Shown: positions 26,064 to 34,723 of the stretch, one piece after another
How the letters are laid out: each line of letters opens with the position of its first letter
How positions within the stretch are numbered: position 1 is the stretch's first letter
Origin: Aliiroseovarius sp. S1339
GTDB taxonomy: Bacteria > Pseudomonadota > Alphaproteobacteria > Rhodobacterales > Rhodobacteraceae
Assembly (NCBI RefSeq): GCF_023195695.1
Contig: NZ_JALPQG010000003.1
Coordinates: 1 to 64,000, forward strand
Reading direction: 5' to 3'
DNA: 64,000 nucleotides
The notes under the pieces: model-generated
Seen by the model: the letters and a program-made list of their open reading frames with translations, nothing else
The model's database searches: none
Told to the model about the DNA's origin: nothing
Made by a program: the position numbers and the translations under genes

Positions 26064-26843
26064 ATGGACCACATTGCGACCCATATCCCCTATCTGCGCC
26101 GTTATGCGAGGGCGCTGACCGGCAGCCAGTCCACTGGTGATGCTTATGCCACCGCAGTGCTTGAGGCTATGATTGCAAGCCCTGACACCATTCCCGAACA
26201 AAGTGTCGCGCGTGTCGCGCTTTATCGGATGTTCCACACGATCTGGCACAGCTCGGGCGCACCAGTGTCTGAGGCGGAGCGGGGGGCGGCTGCGAAGGCC
26301 CAAACGCATCTGGCTCAGCTTACCGCGAATTCCCGCGAGGCCGTGTTGCTGAACGCGCTAGAAGAATTCGGCGTGGCGGATGTGGCCAAGATCATCGGCG
26401 TCGATACAGAAGAAGCGCAAGAGCTGATCCGCATTGGTCAAAGCGAATTGGCCGAGGCTGTGCGTGGTGCTGTGTTGATCATCGAAGATGAACCGATCAT
26501 CGCGATGGATATTGAAGGGATCGTGACCGACGCAGGTCACCGTGTCTTTGGCGTGGCGCAAACCCATGCCGAGGCAGTTGAAATCGGCACCGATGGACGC
26601 CCGGACCTGATCCTGGCCGACATTCATTTGGCCGATGACAGCTCGGGTATTGATGCGGTGAATGACTTGCTTGTAGCACATGGCGATCTGCCAGTTATCT
26701 TCATCACAGCCTTCCCCGAGCGGCTGCTGACCGGCGAACGGCCCGAACCGGCTTTCTTGATCACCAAACCGTTCCGCCCTGAACAGGTCTTGTCAGCCAT
26801 TTCACAGGCGATGTTCTTTTCATCGACCGAAACGCTGAAATAA
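26064..26843 (+). CDS. phyR: Stress response regulator PhyR
   Basis: Response regulator of 259 residues with the reversed PhyR architecture: an N-terminal sigma-factor-like domain (about 1-130, TGSQSTGDAYATAVLEAMI, ..NALEEFGVADVAKIIGV) and a C-terminal receiver domain (about 136-255) whose phospho-acceptor is Asp186 in LILADIHLADD. The receiver ends with the FITAFPERLL and ITKPF motifs. Phosphorylation exposes the sigma-like domain, which binds NepR. Divergent from nepR-ecfG. The start at 26064 is preferred on family length. Confidence 0.95.
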   Translation: MDHIATHIPYLRRYARALTGSQSTGDAYATAVLEAMIASPDTIPEQSVARVALYRMFHTIWHSSGAPVSEAERGAAAKAQTHLAQLTANSREAVLLNALEEFGVADVAKIIGVDTEEAQELIRIGQSELAEAVRGAVLIIEDEPIIAMDIEGIVTDAGHRVFGVAQTHAEAVEIGTDGRPDLILADIHLADDSSGIDAVNDLLVAHGDLPVIFITAFPERLLTGERPEPAFLITKPFRPEQVLSAISQAMFFSSTETLK

Positions 26844-26919
26844 GAAATGCGCCCAGCCCGTATTGGGTCAGGGTGCAGATTTACTATGTCCGATGCAGAT
26901 TGCGCAGATGGCGCCACGT

Positions 26920-27114
26920 TTAGGCGCGTTGATCGGCGCTGCGTGGCCCGAACAACAACCAGACAATAAATCCAAGGATCGGCAGCAGCAGGACAAACAC
27001 CGTCCACAGCACTTTCACAAGCGCGGATGATCGCGAGGTCATGATGTTGTATATCGCATATATATCAAGGGCTAAGACGATTGCCCCGCCGAAGCTCATG
27101 GTCATGCTATCCAT
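26920..27114 (-). CDS. PLDc_N domain membrane miniprotein
   Basis: A 64-residue protein with two hydrophobic helices (about 6-25 and 34-56) and the family-typical end FIVWLLFGPRSADQRA. It is the second free-standing PLDc_N module in the window (the other is 17779-17958) and has its own EcfG-type promoter at 27143-27167. Function unknown; probably a stress-induced membrane peptide. Confidence 0.82.
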   Translation of the reverse strand: MDSMTMSFGGAIVLALDIYAIYNIMTSRSSALVKVLWTVFVLLLPILGFIVWLLFGPRSADQRA

Positions 27115-27142
27115 AAAATATCCTTCCGCCTATTTTGACCAG

Positions 27143-27167
27143 AACGTCCAGCCCGAAAAAAGGTTCC
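27143..27167 (-). promoter_or_regulatory. EcfG-type promoter for second PLDc_N gene
   Basis: Minus strand GGAAC, 16 nt, CGTT, 29 nt upstream of the ATG at 27114. Confidence 0.8.
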
Positions 27168-27198
27168 CGGGGTTTCGAAATAACCATGCGCTGCGACC

Positions 27199-28005
27199 TC
27201 AGTCGATATCGCGACGCACTTGGCCCCAGGCGAGCATCGCAAAGATCGCCGTGCCTCCAACCACATTGCCGGCAAGAACGGGAAGGAAGAAGCCAAACAG
27301 CGCTTGCCCGAGTGCAAGCTCGCCGGTGACCATTAGAAAAGCCATCTCCACAGACCCTGCAACGATATGGGTGAAGTCCCCCGCCGCGATCAGCCAAGTG
27401 AACATGACGATGATTGAAACAGAGGATGCACCAGCTTCCGGCAACATCCACACGATCGCTGCGACAAGGATGCCCGCTGGGATCGCGCGCGCGAAGCTTT
27501 CTGCCGCCGGCATACCTGTTGCATGGCGCGACAGTTCTTCGATCGCGGGCAGAATATCAGCGCTTATCGCACCGCTATGGGCATAGAAGGTTGCGATCGC
27601 GAACGCGCCAATCACGTTTGCCAGCAGAACAATTGACCACAGAATGATGATCCGGTTGAACACGCTCCATGATGGCGCGTGTAGATAGGGCAGAACGGTC
27701 GTGATCGTATTTTCGGTGAACAATTGCATCCGCCCAATGATCACCATGACAAAACCCAGAGAATACCCTAAGTTTTCAATTAGATAACTGTAGTTCGCAT
27801 CGGGCAGATAGCTGCGCAAGACGGCTTCTCCCAAGACGGAAAAGCTGATCACGATGCCTGCGGACACGCCCGACCAGAACAACGATCCATTGCTGCGTTC
27901 CAGTTCCTCATCACCACTGCGGCGGATCACCTCATAGACCGTCTTCGCGGTTAGCTTGCTGGCGTCTTCGATGGCCTGCTCTTCGACCTTTTCTTCTTCT
28001 GTCAT
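27199..28005 (-). CDS. Formate/nitrite transporter family protein
   Basis: A 268-residue membrane protein of the FNT superfamily, nearest by eye to the YfdC-like branch, with a charged N-terminal tail (about 45 residues) and six membrane helices. Helices contain the discontinuous family segments around GVSAGIVISFSVLGEA and WLIAAGDFTHIVAGSVE. Substrate unknown; FNT channels pass small monovalent anions. It follows the BON-MscS gene by 3 nt and shares its EcfG-type promoter at 29423, which suggests joint function in osmotic or acid stress. Confidence 0.85.
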   Translation of the reverse strand: MTEEEKVEEQAIEDASKLTAKTVYEVIRRSGDEELERSNGSLFWSGVSAGIVISFSVLGEAVLRSYLPDANYSYLIENLGYSLGFVMVIIGRMQLFTENTITTVLPYLHAPSWSVFNRIIILWSIVLLANVIGAFAIATFYAHSGAISADILPAIEELSRHATGMPAAESFARAIPAGILVAAIVWMLPEAGASSVSIIVMFTWLIAAGDFTHIVAGSVEMAFLMVTGELALGQALFGFFLPVLAGNVVGGTAIFAMLAWGQVRRDID

Positions 28006-28008
28006 GTG

Positions 28009-29397
28009 TCAGCTGTCCAGTAAGTTGCTATCTTTGTCGCCTTCGACTTGTGTCTTCATCTGTTGTTCAAGGCCTTCGACCTCGTTTGACAGATCATCGT
28101 CAACCGCCGAGTTTTGGGGTTCGCGAGCGATGTCAGGATCACCGGCGGGGGCAGGGGTGCTGGTGCCCTTTGCTGGTGGCGGGGTCAACGGTATCCCGTC
28201 AGGGAAAATGATCTCTCGTGCTTCGTCCGGCATACTAATACCCGCTTCGGTGAGCGATTTCTTCACCCGGCGGATCAGGGCCGATTTAAGTTTGAGGGAC
28301 GAAACTGCCGCGCCGTTAAACCAATAGTAGATCTTAATATTCACGGTCGACGCGCCAAGCGTATCCGCCAGCACCATCGGTTCGGGGTCCGAGGAAATGG
28401 CATCGTGTTCGGCCAGTTCCCGCAAAATAATCTGCTGCACATCGCTGATGGAGGCATCATAGCCAATGCCCACATCGAATGATCCGCGACGGCTTGGGCT
28501 GGCCGAGAAATTCTCGATCGTCGCTTTAAAAACGGCGGCGTTGGGGATCTGAATGTGGTTGCCTTCGGGCGAAACAAGTACGGTGCTACGTGTGTTCATG
28601 CTGTGGACCACGCCTTGGTGCCCCGCTAGATCTACGAAATCCCCACGTCGAAAGGGTTGGCGCAGGCTCAGCAGAAGGCTGGCCAGAAAGTTTTCGGCAA
28701 TGTCGCGAAATGCAAAACCTATGACGATCCCGATAACCCCGGCACCACCCAGAACAGAAATGGCAAGCTGGGTCAGCCCGGCGATCTGCAACACAATGTA
28801 AAGCCCGATCAGAAATACCGGCAAGGCAATGAACCGAGCCGTAATATCGCGCAAGAAGGGCGAGCCCAGCCTGTCTTTCAGCACCCACCGGGCCAGTCGC
28901 GCAACACCTGTGGACAGAAAGTATGCCAACGGCAAAATAAGAAACGCCAGTAGGATCAACGGCGCGGCGGCGACAGTCTTGTCCCACAAGGTGCGCAGTT
29001 CCGAAAGCGCAGGGTCAATAGAGAAGTCAGCATCTTGCGCGACAACCAACCGGTTCACCACCGCAACGACGCCGTCGGTCTTGGCGGCCAGATCGCGGGC
29101 CCAGTCCTGCCGTTTTGACGATGCCGCTGTGCCGTCAAGAAACACGATCCCGTCCTGCACAGCCACCTGAACGTCCTCGTACCAGCCCGTTGCCTCAAGG
29201 ATGCCAGTGATGCGGGCGGCGATCTGGTCATCGCGCACGCTTTCTGTGACGGAAATGGTCTGATCGGTGTCGACCACCTCGGTGTCGATCCCTTCGGTGA
29301 TCCCCTCGTTGCTGGTCTGCGCTAGCACTGGTGCTGCGGGCAAAGATGTGGCCAACACGATGACCAGCGCCAAAAGCCGCATAATAATTTTCCCCAT
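28009..29397 (-). CDS. BON domain plus MscS mechanosensitive channel
   Basis: A 462-residue protein: signal peptide (LLALVIVLATSLPAAPVLAQ), a BON domain (about 48-120, SVRDDQIAARITGILEATGW ..VFLDGTAASSKRQDW), three or so membrane helices, the MscS pore helix region (VIGIVIGFAFRDIAENFLAS) and the beta domain (QPFRRGDFVDLAGHQGVV). BON domains bind phospholipids, so this channel may contact the outer leaflet or outer membrane. The C-terminal tail is long and Pro/Glu-rich. It is the first gene after an EcfG-type promoter, divergent from a second MscS operon. Confidence 0.9.
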   Translation of the reverse strand: MGKIIMRLLALVIVLATSLPAAPVLAQTSNEGITEGIDTEVVDTDQTISVTESVRDDQIAARITGILEATGWYEDVQVAVQDGIVFLDGTAASSKRQDWARDLAAKTDGVVAVVNRLVVAQDADFSIDPALSELRTLWDKTVAAAPLILLAFLILPLAYFLSTGVARLARWVLKDRLGSPFLRDITARFIALPVFLIGLYIVLQIAGLTQLAISVLGGAGVIGIVIGFAFRDIAENFLASLLLSLRQPFRRGDFVDLAGHQGVVHSMNTRSTVLVSPEGNHIQIPNAAVFKATIENFSASPSRRGSFDVGIGYDASISDVQQIILRELAEHDAISSDPEPMVLADTLGASTVNIKIYYWFNGAAVSSLKLKSALIRRVKKSLTEAGISMPDEAREIIFPDGIPLTPPPAKGTSTPAPAGDPDIAREPQNSAVDDDLSNEVEGLEQQMKTQVEGDKDSNLLDS

Positions 29398-29422
29398 GGT
29401 CCGTCCCGTTCCTTCGCTACCA

Positions 29423-29447
29423 AACGCAAGATGAACCGAATGGTTCC
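29423..29447 (-). promoter_or_regulatory. EcfG-type promoter for BON-MscS/FNT operon
   Basis: Minus strand GGAAC, 16 nt, CGTT, 26 nt upstream of the ATG at 29397. Back to back with the plus-strand site at 29487-29511. Confidence 0.8.
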
Positions 29448-29486
29448 AAAGGGCGACTGCTTTTTTGCCGTAGGATGTTTAGGTTG

Positions 29487-29511
29487 GGAACCAAATGGGG
29501 TCAGCGGCGTT
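29487..29511 (+). promoter_or_regulatory. EcfG-type promoter for CreA-MscS operon
   Basis: GGAAC, 16 nt, CGTT, 43 nt upstream of the ATG at 29555. Confidence 0.8.
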
Positions 29512-29554
29512 GAAAGCCTATAATTGACGGATAGTAAAATGAGGCAGTGATACA

Positions 29555-30022
29555 ATGAAATTAAATAGACGTGGGCTGACCAGCCTTGCCTTTCTTTTTT
29601 CGGCAACTGCGGGTTCGGCAATGGCGGAGCAAGTGGGTAACGTGGATGTGGACTGGTTGGGCAACGACATCATTATCGAAGCCATACAAGACCCGGACGT
29701 TGGAGGCGTGACCTGCCACGTCTCGTATTTTGAACGCGGTTTGATTGATCGGCTGTCCAACGGCAATTGGTTTGAAGACCCTTCCAACAGCGCAATCTCG
29801 TGCCGCCAAACTGGCCCGATCAATATCGGCGATATCGATCGTAGTGACGAAGGCGAGGATGTGTTCAGTCAGCGCACGTCGATCATTCTGAAAAGCCTGC
29901 GTGTGAAACGCATTTTTGACGAGGCCAATCAGGTTTTGATCTACATCGCCCACGCCCGCGAGTTGGAAAGCGGGTCAGCGAAAATGTCGATCTCGACCGT
30001 GCCGCTATATGGGCAGAAATGA
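29555..30022 (+). CDS. CreA family periplasmic protein
   Basis: A 155-residue CreA-family protein with a signal peptide (SLAFLFSATAGSAMA). The family pattern is clear: IIIEAIQDPDVGGVTCHVSYF and the conserved Cys pair, then DVFSQRTSIILKSLRVKRIFDE. Biochemical role unknown. It is first in a coupled operon with two MscS channels and an unknown protein, and its stop overlaps the next start by 4 nt. Confidence 0.9.
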   Translation: MKLNRRGLTSLAFLFSATAGSAMAEQVGNVDVDWLGNDIIIEAIQDPDVGGVTCHVSYFERGLIDRLSNGNWFEDPSNSAISCRQTGPINIGDIDRSDEGEDVFSQRTSIILKSLRVKRIFDEANQVLIYIAHARELESGSAKMSISTVPLYGQK

Positions 30023-30891
30023 TTATGGAAGAAGCTATTGCCTATCTGAACACCCAATGGTCCGCTGTCGTGAAGGGCGTGTCCGATATCCTGCCCGAGC
30101 TGGTTGCCGCGCTGGCTGTCATCGCCCTGACTTGGGGTCTGTCGCGCTTTGCAAAAATGATCATCGCCCGGTTGGGCGGGCGTATGCACCTGCGCAGTAA
30201 CCTGATCGAGGTTTTGTCGATGCTTGCTTCGGTCGGTTTATGGCTGATCGGCACGCTGATCGCAGTGACGCTTGTGTTTCCTTCGATTACCCCGGCCAAG
30301 GCACTGACAACGCTGGGTTTGGGCTCGGTCGCTATCGGCTTTGCCTTTAAAGACACGTTCGAGAATTTTCTGGCAGGCATCCTGATCTTGCTACGCGAAC
30401 CGTTCGCGTTGGGGGATTTTGTAGAATGCGAAGATATTGAAGGGCAGGTCGAAAAGATCACCATCCGCGATACCCACATTCGCCAGACTGATGGACAGCT
30501 GGTCGTGGTGCCCAATCACATGCTGTTTCAAAACCCCGTGACAGTGCGCACCAGCCGCGACCTGCGCCGGATTACAGTGATCTGCGGCGTCGCATATGGC
30601 GAGGATATCGACATCGCGCGTGACGTCATTTCGAAAGCCGTGCGAAATGTCGACACGGTGCGCGATGATGTCAAAGACGTGCAAATCTTCGCCACGAATT
30701 TCGGCGCGTCCTCCGTCGATTTCGAAGTGACGTGGTGGACCGGTTCAAAGCCGATTGATGTGCGCCAGAGCCGCGATCAGGTGATTGCCGCCGTGAAGCG
30801 GGCACTGGATGACAAAGGCATTGAAATTCCCTTCCCATATCGCACACTGACAGTGAACGAACCCATTCCCGTCACACAGGTATCTGAATGA
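30019..30891 (+). CDS. MscS family mechanosensitive channel
   Basis: A 290-residue small-conductance mechanosensitive channel with three N-terminal helices, the pore helix (LTTLGLGSVAIGFAFKDTFENFLAG) given here by its core GFAFKDTFENF, and the beta domain (REPFALGDFVECEDIEGQVE). It opens on membrane tension to release solutes. The ATG overlaps the CreA stop, and its stop overlaps the next gene by 4 nt (ATGA). Confidence 0.92.
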   Translation: MIMEEAIAYLNTQWSAVVKGVSDILPELVAALAVIALTWGLSRFAKMIIARLGGRMHLRSNLIEVLSMLASVGLWLIGTLIAVTLVFPSITPAKALTTLGLGSVAIGFAFKDTFENFLAGILILLREPFALGDFVECEDIEGQVEKITIRDTHIRQTDGQLVVVPNHMLFQNPVTVRTSRDLRRITVICGVAYGEDIDIARDVISKAVRNVDTVRDDVKDVQIFATNFGASSVDFEVTWWTGSKPIDVRQSRDQVIAAVKRALDDKGIEIPFPYRTLTVNEPIPVTQVSE

Positions 30892-32003
30892 CATCATCTG
30901 CCTTTCCCAGCGACCTTGCACATGTCGGCGGCTATGACTGGCCGCGTGCGCCGACGACAAGTTCGCTGAAGGCCGGTTATCGGCGGATCTGGGAAAAGCT
31001 GCGGGTTTTGGATGATCAGAAGGCCGATTTAATGCCCGATGATCTGGAACGCTTGTCGGGATCGCTGATACCGGATGACTTGTGGACCGCGTTGCGCGAA
31101 TTTCAATTCAAGCGTCTGGATGAGGTATATCTGGACTGGGCCCGTCATACGGACGGTCCGTATACAGTCTGTGCTTTTGTCACCATGCCCAGCGTACCGC
31201 AGGGTATTCTGGTCGATTGGGCCAAAGATCGCGGCTTGGATCTGGTGGACGGGGCTGCGGTTCCAGCAGGGCAGGGTGCGTTGATCGTGCCAGACTTGTC
31301 CGCATTGGTCCGGCGCAACATGGAAGGCCGGGCAGCAATGCGCGCTTATCTGGCCGAATTAGACGGCGCATCGCGCAACGTCCTGCTTGGCGTGTCCAGC
31401 TGGACCTGGACCTATCTTGCCCAAACATCCGCGATCGAGGCGGTGGTCTCGGACGCGCGCAGCTTCGCGCCGTTCAATGACAAGGCACTGGCCGAGCTAA
31501 TCGGCACCCATATGTCGCATGATGCCTTCAAGTCTGCTGAAACGGGCAAAGACATTTTGTCCAAAGACGACGATGGCGCCTTGAAAGACAGCTATCTGAA
31601 AACGCTTGCGGCACGGGCCTTTGGTTGCCCTTGGGCGGCGCTCAGGTTGTTCGACGCGGCGGTCAATCGTCAACCCGACCAGAAAGACAAGGGTGAGAAC
31701 GCGGAAGGCAAAAAGCTCGATGAACAAGCCACGTGGTTGCAAGATCGGGCGGTGCCCCAACTTCCGAACCACATCAGGCGCCCCAGTCACTTTTTGCTGC
31801 ACGCCCTTCTGATCCATGGACCGATGGCCGCGAAAGACGTGGGCGCGGTGCTGCCGATGACCTTGCCGGTCGGCTTGCCGTCGGCGCTGGGCCGGGCCGG
31901 GTTGGTAGATGAGGACGCAGGAATGATTGCCATCCGGGAAAAATCCTATCCGCATGTGCGGCGCATTTTGTCCGAAGCGGGCTTTCCACTGGATCTGATC
32001 TAG
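30888..32003 (+). CDS. Unknown protein between two MscS genes
   Basis: A 371-residue soluble protein with no signal peptide or membrane helix and no domain that I recognise. Features: a Trp/Arg-rich N terminus (YDWPRAPTTSSLKAGYRRIW), a segment VLLGVSSWTWTYLAQTSAIEA, a charged Lys/Asp/Glu linker (about 262-282) and a C-terminal part that could fold as a winged helix (HALLIHGPMAAKDVGAVLP ..GLPSALGRAGLVDED). It is translationally coupled to the MscS gene before it and 9 nt from the one after it, so it is co-made with the channels under EcfG control. Confidence 0.75.
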   Translation: MTSSAFPSDLAHVGGYDWPRAPTTSSLKAGYRRIWEKLRVLDDQKADLMPDDLERLSGSLIPDDLWTALREFQFKRLDEVYLDWARHTDGPYTVCAFVTMPSVPQGILVDWAKDRGLDLVDGAAVPAGQGALIVPDLSALVRRNMEGRAAMRAYLAELDGASRNVLLGVSSWTWTYLAQTSAIEAVVSDARSFAPFNDKALAELIGTHMSHDAFKSAETGKDILSKDDDGALKDSYLKTLAARAFGCPWAALRLFDAAVNRQPDQKDKGENAEGKKLDEQATWLQDRAVPQLPNHIRRPSHFLLHALLIHGPMAAKDVGAVLPMTLPVGLPSALGRAGLVDEDAGMIAIREKSYPHVRRILSEAGFPLDLI

Positions 32004-32012
32004 GGTGTGAAT

Positions 32013-32840
32013 ATGGACACCGAAAACTATGATCTGACGAAGCTGTTCAACGACCTGACCGGTTGGTCCGTGTTGCAGATTGGTCTGGTCATCGCGATTT
32101 GCTTTATCGCCTATCAGATTGTGCGCTTTATCGTCCCGCGCGTGGCTGAACATTTGCCAGCGCGTTTTCGTTTGCTGGTCCTGAACTTGATCCCGCTGAC
32201 ACGGTTGACGCTATTTGCGGTCGCAGTGTTCTTGATCATTCCAATGGTGTTCAACGTCACGCTTAAGAATTTCGTTCTGGTTCTGGGCGGGCTGGGCGTT
32301 GCGGTGGGATTTGCGGTTAAGGATTGGGCTACCAGTGCGGTTGCGGGGATCGTTGCGGTCTTCGAACGCCCCTATCGCTCGGGCGACTGGATCCGCATTG
32401 GCGATGATTATGGCGAGGTTATTGATATCCACACCCGATCCGTCAAGTTGCGCAAAGCGGATGACGATGTTGTCACCATCCCCCATTCGCGCATTTGGTC
32501 CGAGAATATCGTCAACGCTAATGATGGCGAGAAAACCCTGATGTGCGTGGCTGAATTTATGGTTGCCCCCGACAAACCCACCACCGGGATCGGGGATATC
32601 CTGACCGACGTGGCGCGCACCAGCCCCTATCTTGACTGGGCGCGGCCCGTAAAGGTGATCATGCGCAACGAGGTCTATGCAACACGCGTGCAATTGAAAG
32701 CCTATCCATTTGAGTTAAGGGATCAGTTCATTTTCATCACCGATTTGACTGATCGCGGACGTGATGCGTTGATCGGTGCCGGTATCTCGATCGTTTCAAC
32801 ACCAGAGTTTGGATCATACAAACAAAGGTCTCGCGACTGA
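32013..32840 (+). CDS. MscS family mechanosensitive channel
   Basis: A 275-residue channel with N-terminal helices, a pore helix near [21 protein letters not shown] and the beta domain [23 protein letters not shown] 7 nt upstream favours the ATG at 32013 over the GTG at 32007. It is the last gene of the CreA operon; a new EcfG-type promoter follows at 32866. It is the third MscS-type channel within 5 kb. Confidence 0.9.
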   Translation: MDTENYDLTKLFNDLTGWSVLQIGLVIAICFIAYQIVRFIVPRVAEHLPARFRLLVLNLIPLTRLTLFAVAVFLIIPMVFNVTLKNFVLVLGGLGVAVGFAVKDWATSAVAGIVAVFERPYRSGDWIRIGDDYGEVIDIHTRSVKLRKADDDVVTIPHSRIWSENIVNANDGEKTLMCVAEFMVAPDKPTTGIGDILTDVARTSPYLDWARPVKVIMRNEVYATRVQLKAYPFELRDQFIFITDLTDRGRDALIGAGISIVSTPEFGSYKQRSRD

Positions 32841-32865
32841 TTTCACAAAAAATTCAGTATTTTCG

Positions 32866-32890
32866 GGAACCAATCAAGCCCCGGTACGTT
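32866..32890 (+). promoter_or_regulatory. EcfG-type promoter for DUF1328 gene
   Basis: GGAAC, 16 nt, CGTT, 33 nt upstream of the ATG at 32924. Confidence 0.82.
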
Positions 32891-32923
32891 CTTCTTTCAA
32901 GTGGAAACAAAAGGAGACACCCC

Positions 32924-33079
32924 ATGCTTGGTTGGTCCATTACATTTCTTGTCGTCGCCCTTATCGCAGCGTTTCTTGGTTTTGGCGGCGTCGCCGGTAC
33001 GGCCGCTGGGATTGCAAAAATCCTGTTCTTTGTGTTCTTGATCCTGTTTGTGATCACGCTGTTCCGCCGGGCGGTATAG
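32924..33079 (+). CDS. DUF1328 membrane miniprotein
   Basis: A 51-residue protein with two hydrophobic helices and the DUF1328 (YtjA-like) pattern [20 protein letters not shown] then [26 protein letters not shown] lies before the ATG. These tiny membrane proteins are often stress-induced; mechanism unknown. Monocistronic, with its own EcfG-type promoter and a terminator at 33126. Confidence 0.9.
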   Translation: MLGWSITFLVVALIAAFLGFGGVAGTAAGIAKILFFVFLILFVITLFRRAV

Positions 33080-33125
33080 CCGTGTCGTGTAATTAAGCCG
33101 TGTGTAATTAAGCACAATCCTGCCT

Positions 33126-33167
33126 CCCCCGCATTGGCCTGACGACAACGTCAGGATGATGCGGGGG
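33126..33167 (+). terminator. Long hairpin after DUF1328 gene
   Basis: Outer stem CCCCCGCAT / ATGCGGGGG and inner stem CCTGACG / CGTCAGG with a 4-nt loop. It lies 47 nt after the DUF1328 stop. Part of its sequence also fits a minus-strand EcfG motif (33147-33171), probably by chance. Confidence 0.7.
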
Positions 33168-33201
33168 TTCCTATTCCAGACTTAGATGCAAGCCGCTCGT
33201 C

Positions 33202-33441
33202 ATGCCTGCCAAAGCCTATCAAAAACTCAACGACGGATCGGTTGACCTGACCGGATCAGCTGACGCGAAAGGTCGCGCCAAGGCAAAGTACGGCCTGATC
33301 CACATCCATTCTTTAAGCGCGACAAAGACTGCAGACGCCCTGATCGACCTCAAGTGCGCATTGAGCTGGGTGATGAGTCCTATCGGCGCATCTGAGTTCC
33401 TGATTGGCGCGTTGCTCGCCATGCGTTTGGCGAAGACCTGA
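33202..33441 (+). pseudogene. N-terminal fragment of an MFS transporter
   Basis: The 79-residue frame ends LSATKTADALIDLKCALSWV ..IGASEFLIGALLAMRLAKT, which resembles the first helix and loop of an MFS permease (usual continuation: VPVREAG...). All later helices are missing and the ExoD remnant starts 19 nt later, so it is a deletion remnant. Confidence 0.55.
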
Positions 33442-33460
33442 GGCTGGCAGGAGGCACATG

Positions 33461-34067
33461 ATGCGCACGGATCACGAAGCGCCGCCAGAAAACCAAATCG
33501 CCGATATCGTCGATACTATCAACGATATCCGGGATGAGGATGAGACCTCGGTCGGCAGCATTATCGAGCATCTCGGGGTCGCTTCCTTCACGCCGGCGCT
33601 TTTGTTCGTCAGCATAGTGATCGTTACGCCGCTAAGTGGTGTGCCGGGGCTGTCGTCGATCTGCGGGGTTGTTGATTGCCTTGGTGTCCGCACCGCTTCT
33701 GTTGGGTCGCAACAAACTTTGGTTGCCCGGTTTCATCACGCGCCGCGCCATACCTGGTCGCAAACTTGACAAAGCCCTGTGCCAGATTGAGGGGCCATTG
33801 GGCTGGGTGCAGGATGTGACCACCCGCCGGCTGGCATTTCTGACCACACCGCCGGTGTCCTATCTGCTTTATACGATTTGTTTGTTTTGCGGCGCTGCGA
33901 TGCCGTTTTTGGAATTGGTTCCGTTGACGTCATCGATGCTGGCCTCGGTCGTGGCTCTGCTGTCCATCGCATTGATCAGCAAGGATGGTGTGTTCACCTT
34001 GATCGGGCTAACCGGCTTGGCATCTACTGCTGCGCTGCCGGCAACCATCGGGCAGCTTATGACTTAA
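33461..34067 (+). pseudogene. ExoD family protein, frameshifted
   Basis: The first frame gives an ExoD N terminus ending TPLSGVPGLSSICG; the homology then continues in another frame from GLLIALVSAPLLLGRNKLWL to the normal end ALPATIGQLMT. The switch is at the GGGG run 33665-33668: with three G the frame reads straight through (CGLLIALV). AGGAGG precedes the ATG at 33461. The family acts in exopolysaccharide production. A sequencing or assembly error in the G run must be considered. Confidence 0.82.
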
Positions 34068-34107
34068 GGTCGGAACGCCTGCGATCCGCAATTCAGCGTA
34101 CCAAAAA

Positions 34108-34134
34108 GCCCATCTGGGGACAATTCAGATGGGC
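34108..34134. terminator. Convergent terminator hairpin
   Basis: Perfect 9-bp stem GCCCATCTG / CAGATGGGC with a 9-nt loop between the ExoD remnant and the minus-strand PNPOx-like gene. Confidence 0.7.
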
Positions 34135-34172
34135 ACTTGGGGCAGGTTTACGTGTGTGCTGCAGCAGGCGGG

Positions 34173-34640
34173 TCAGAAGCTTAACATTTGGTGCAAACCA
34201 ACGTCTGGTTTCGTGCCTGTCAGACCGGCTCTGGCCATCTCGATCAGAAAACCGACACTGCTGTCGGTAGCCAGCCAAACCTCGGCGCTGTGCGGCTTAA
34301 GTTTCAAGAGACGAAGCGAGGCATCAGCCTTGCCGTCTTCAAACCAGACCGCTGCCATGGCGTTCCAGATACCGTCGATTTTGTCTTGATCCGCTTCGAT
34401 GCTGAGTGTGCCTTTCACGTCGGCATACAAGCCTTCTTTGTCCGAGCTGATAAGGTAGTGAATATCTTCTTTCTTTATTGCGCTGTTATGCGCGTCGGTG
34501 CCCTGCGATGTCAGAAAATACACTGCATCGTCGTCTTTGGCGGGATAATGGGTCATCGGAAGATGGCGACCGCTGATGCCCATCAGACCCGTGCGCACCT
34601 TTTCCAAACGGTTCCAGAATTCTTGGTGTTGTTTTCTCAT
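34173..34640 (-). CDS. General stress PNPOx-like flavin-binding protein
   Basis: A 155-residue protein of the pyridoxamine 5'-phosphate oxidase-like split-barrel family of 'general stress protein 26' type: GISGRHLPMTHYPAKDDDAV, YFLTSQGTDAHNSAIKKED and WLATDSSVGFLIEMARAGLTG. Such proteins bind FMN or F420-like cofactors; the reaction is unknown. A strong EcfG-type promoter lies at 34724-34748. Confidence 0.88.
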   Translation of the reverse strand: MRKQHQEFWNRLEKVRTGLMGISGRHLPMTHYPAKDDDAVYFLTSQGTDAHNSAIKKEDIHYLISSDKEGLYADVKGTLSIEADQDKIDGIWNAMAAVWFEDGKADASLRLLKLKPHSAEVWLATDSSVGFLIEMARAGLTGTKPDVGLHQMLSF

Positions 34641-34723
34641 CGTGGTCTCCTTCTCTGCGGATGGTCCGCGTGGTTGGGTTTCGTCGCGACAAGGTAGGGT
34701 TGCCCGCGCGCCCTCAGTCAGAA

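Noticed and set aside
33404-33460. Longer start for the ExoD remnant
   Set aside because: AGGAGG is placed for the ATG at 33461; the upstream residues overlap the MFS fragment in another frame.
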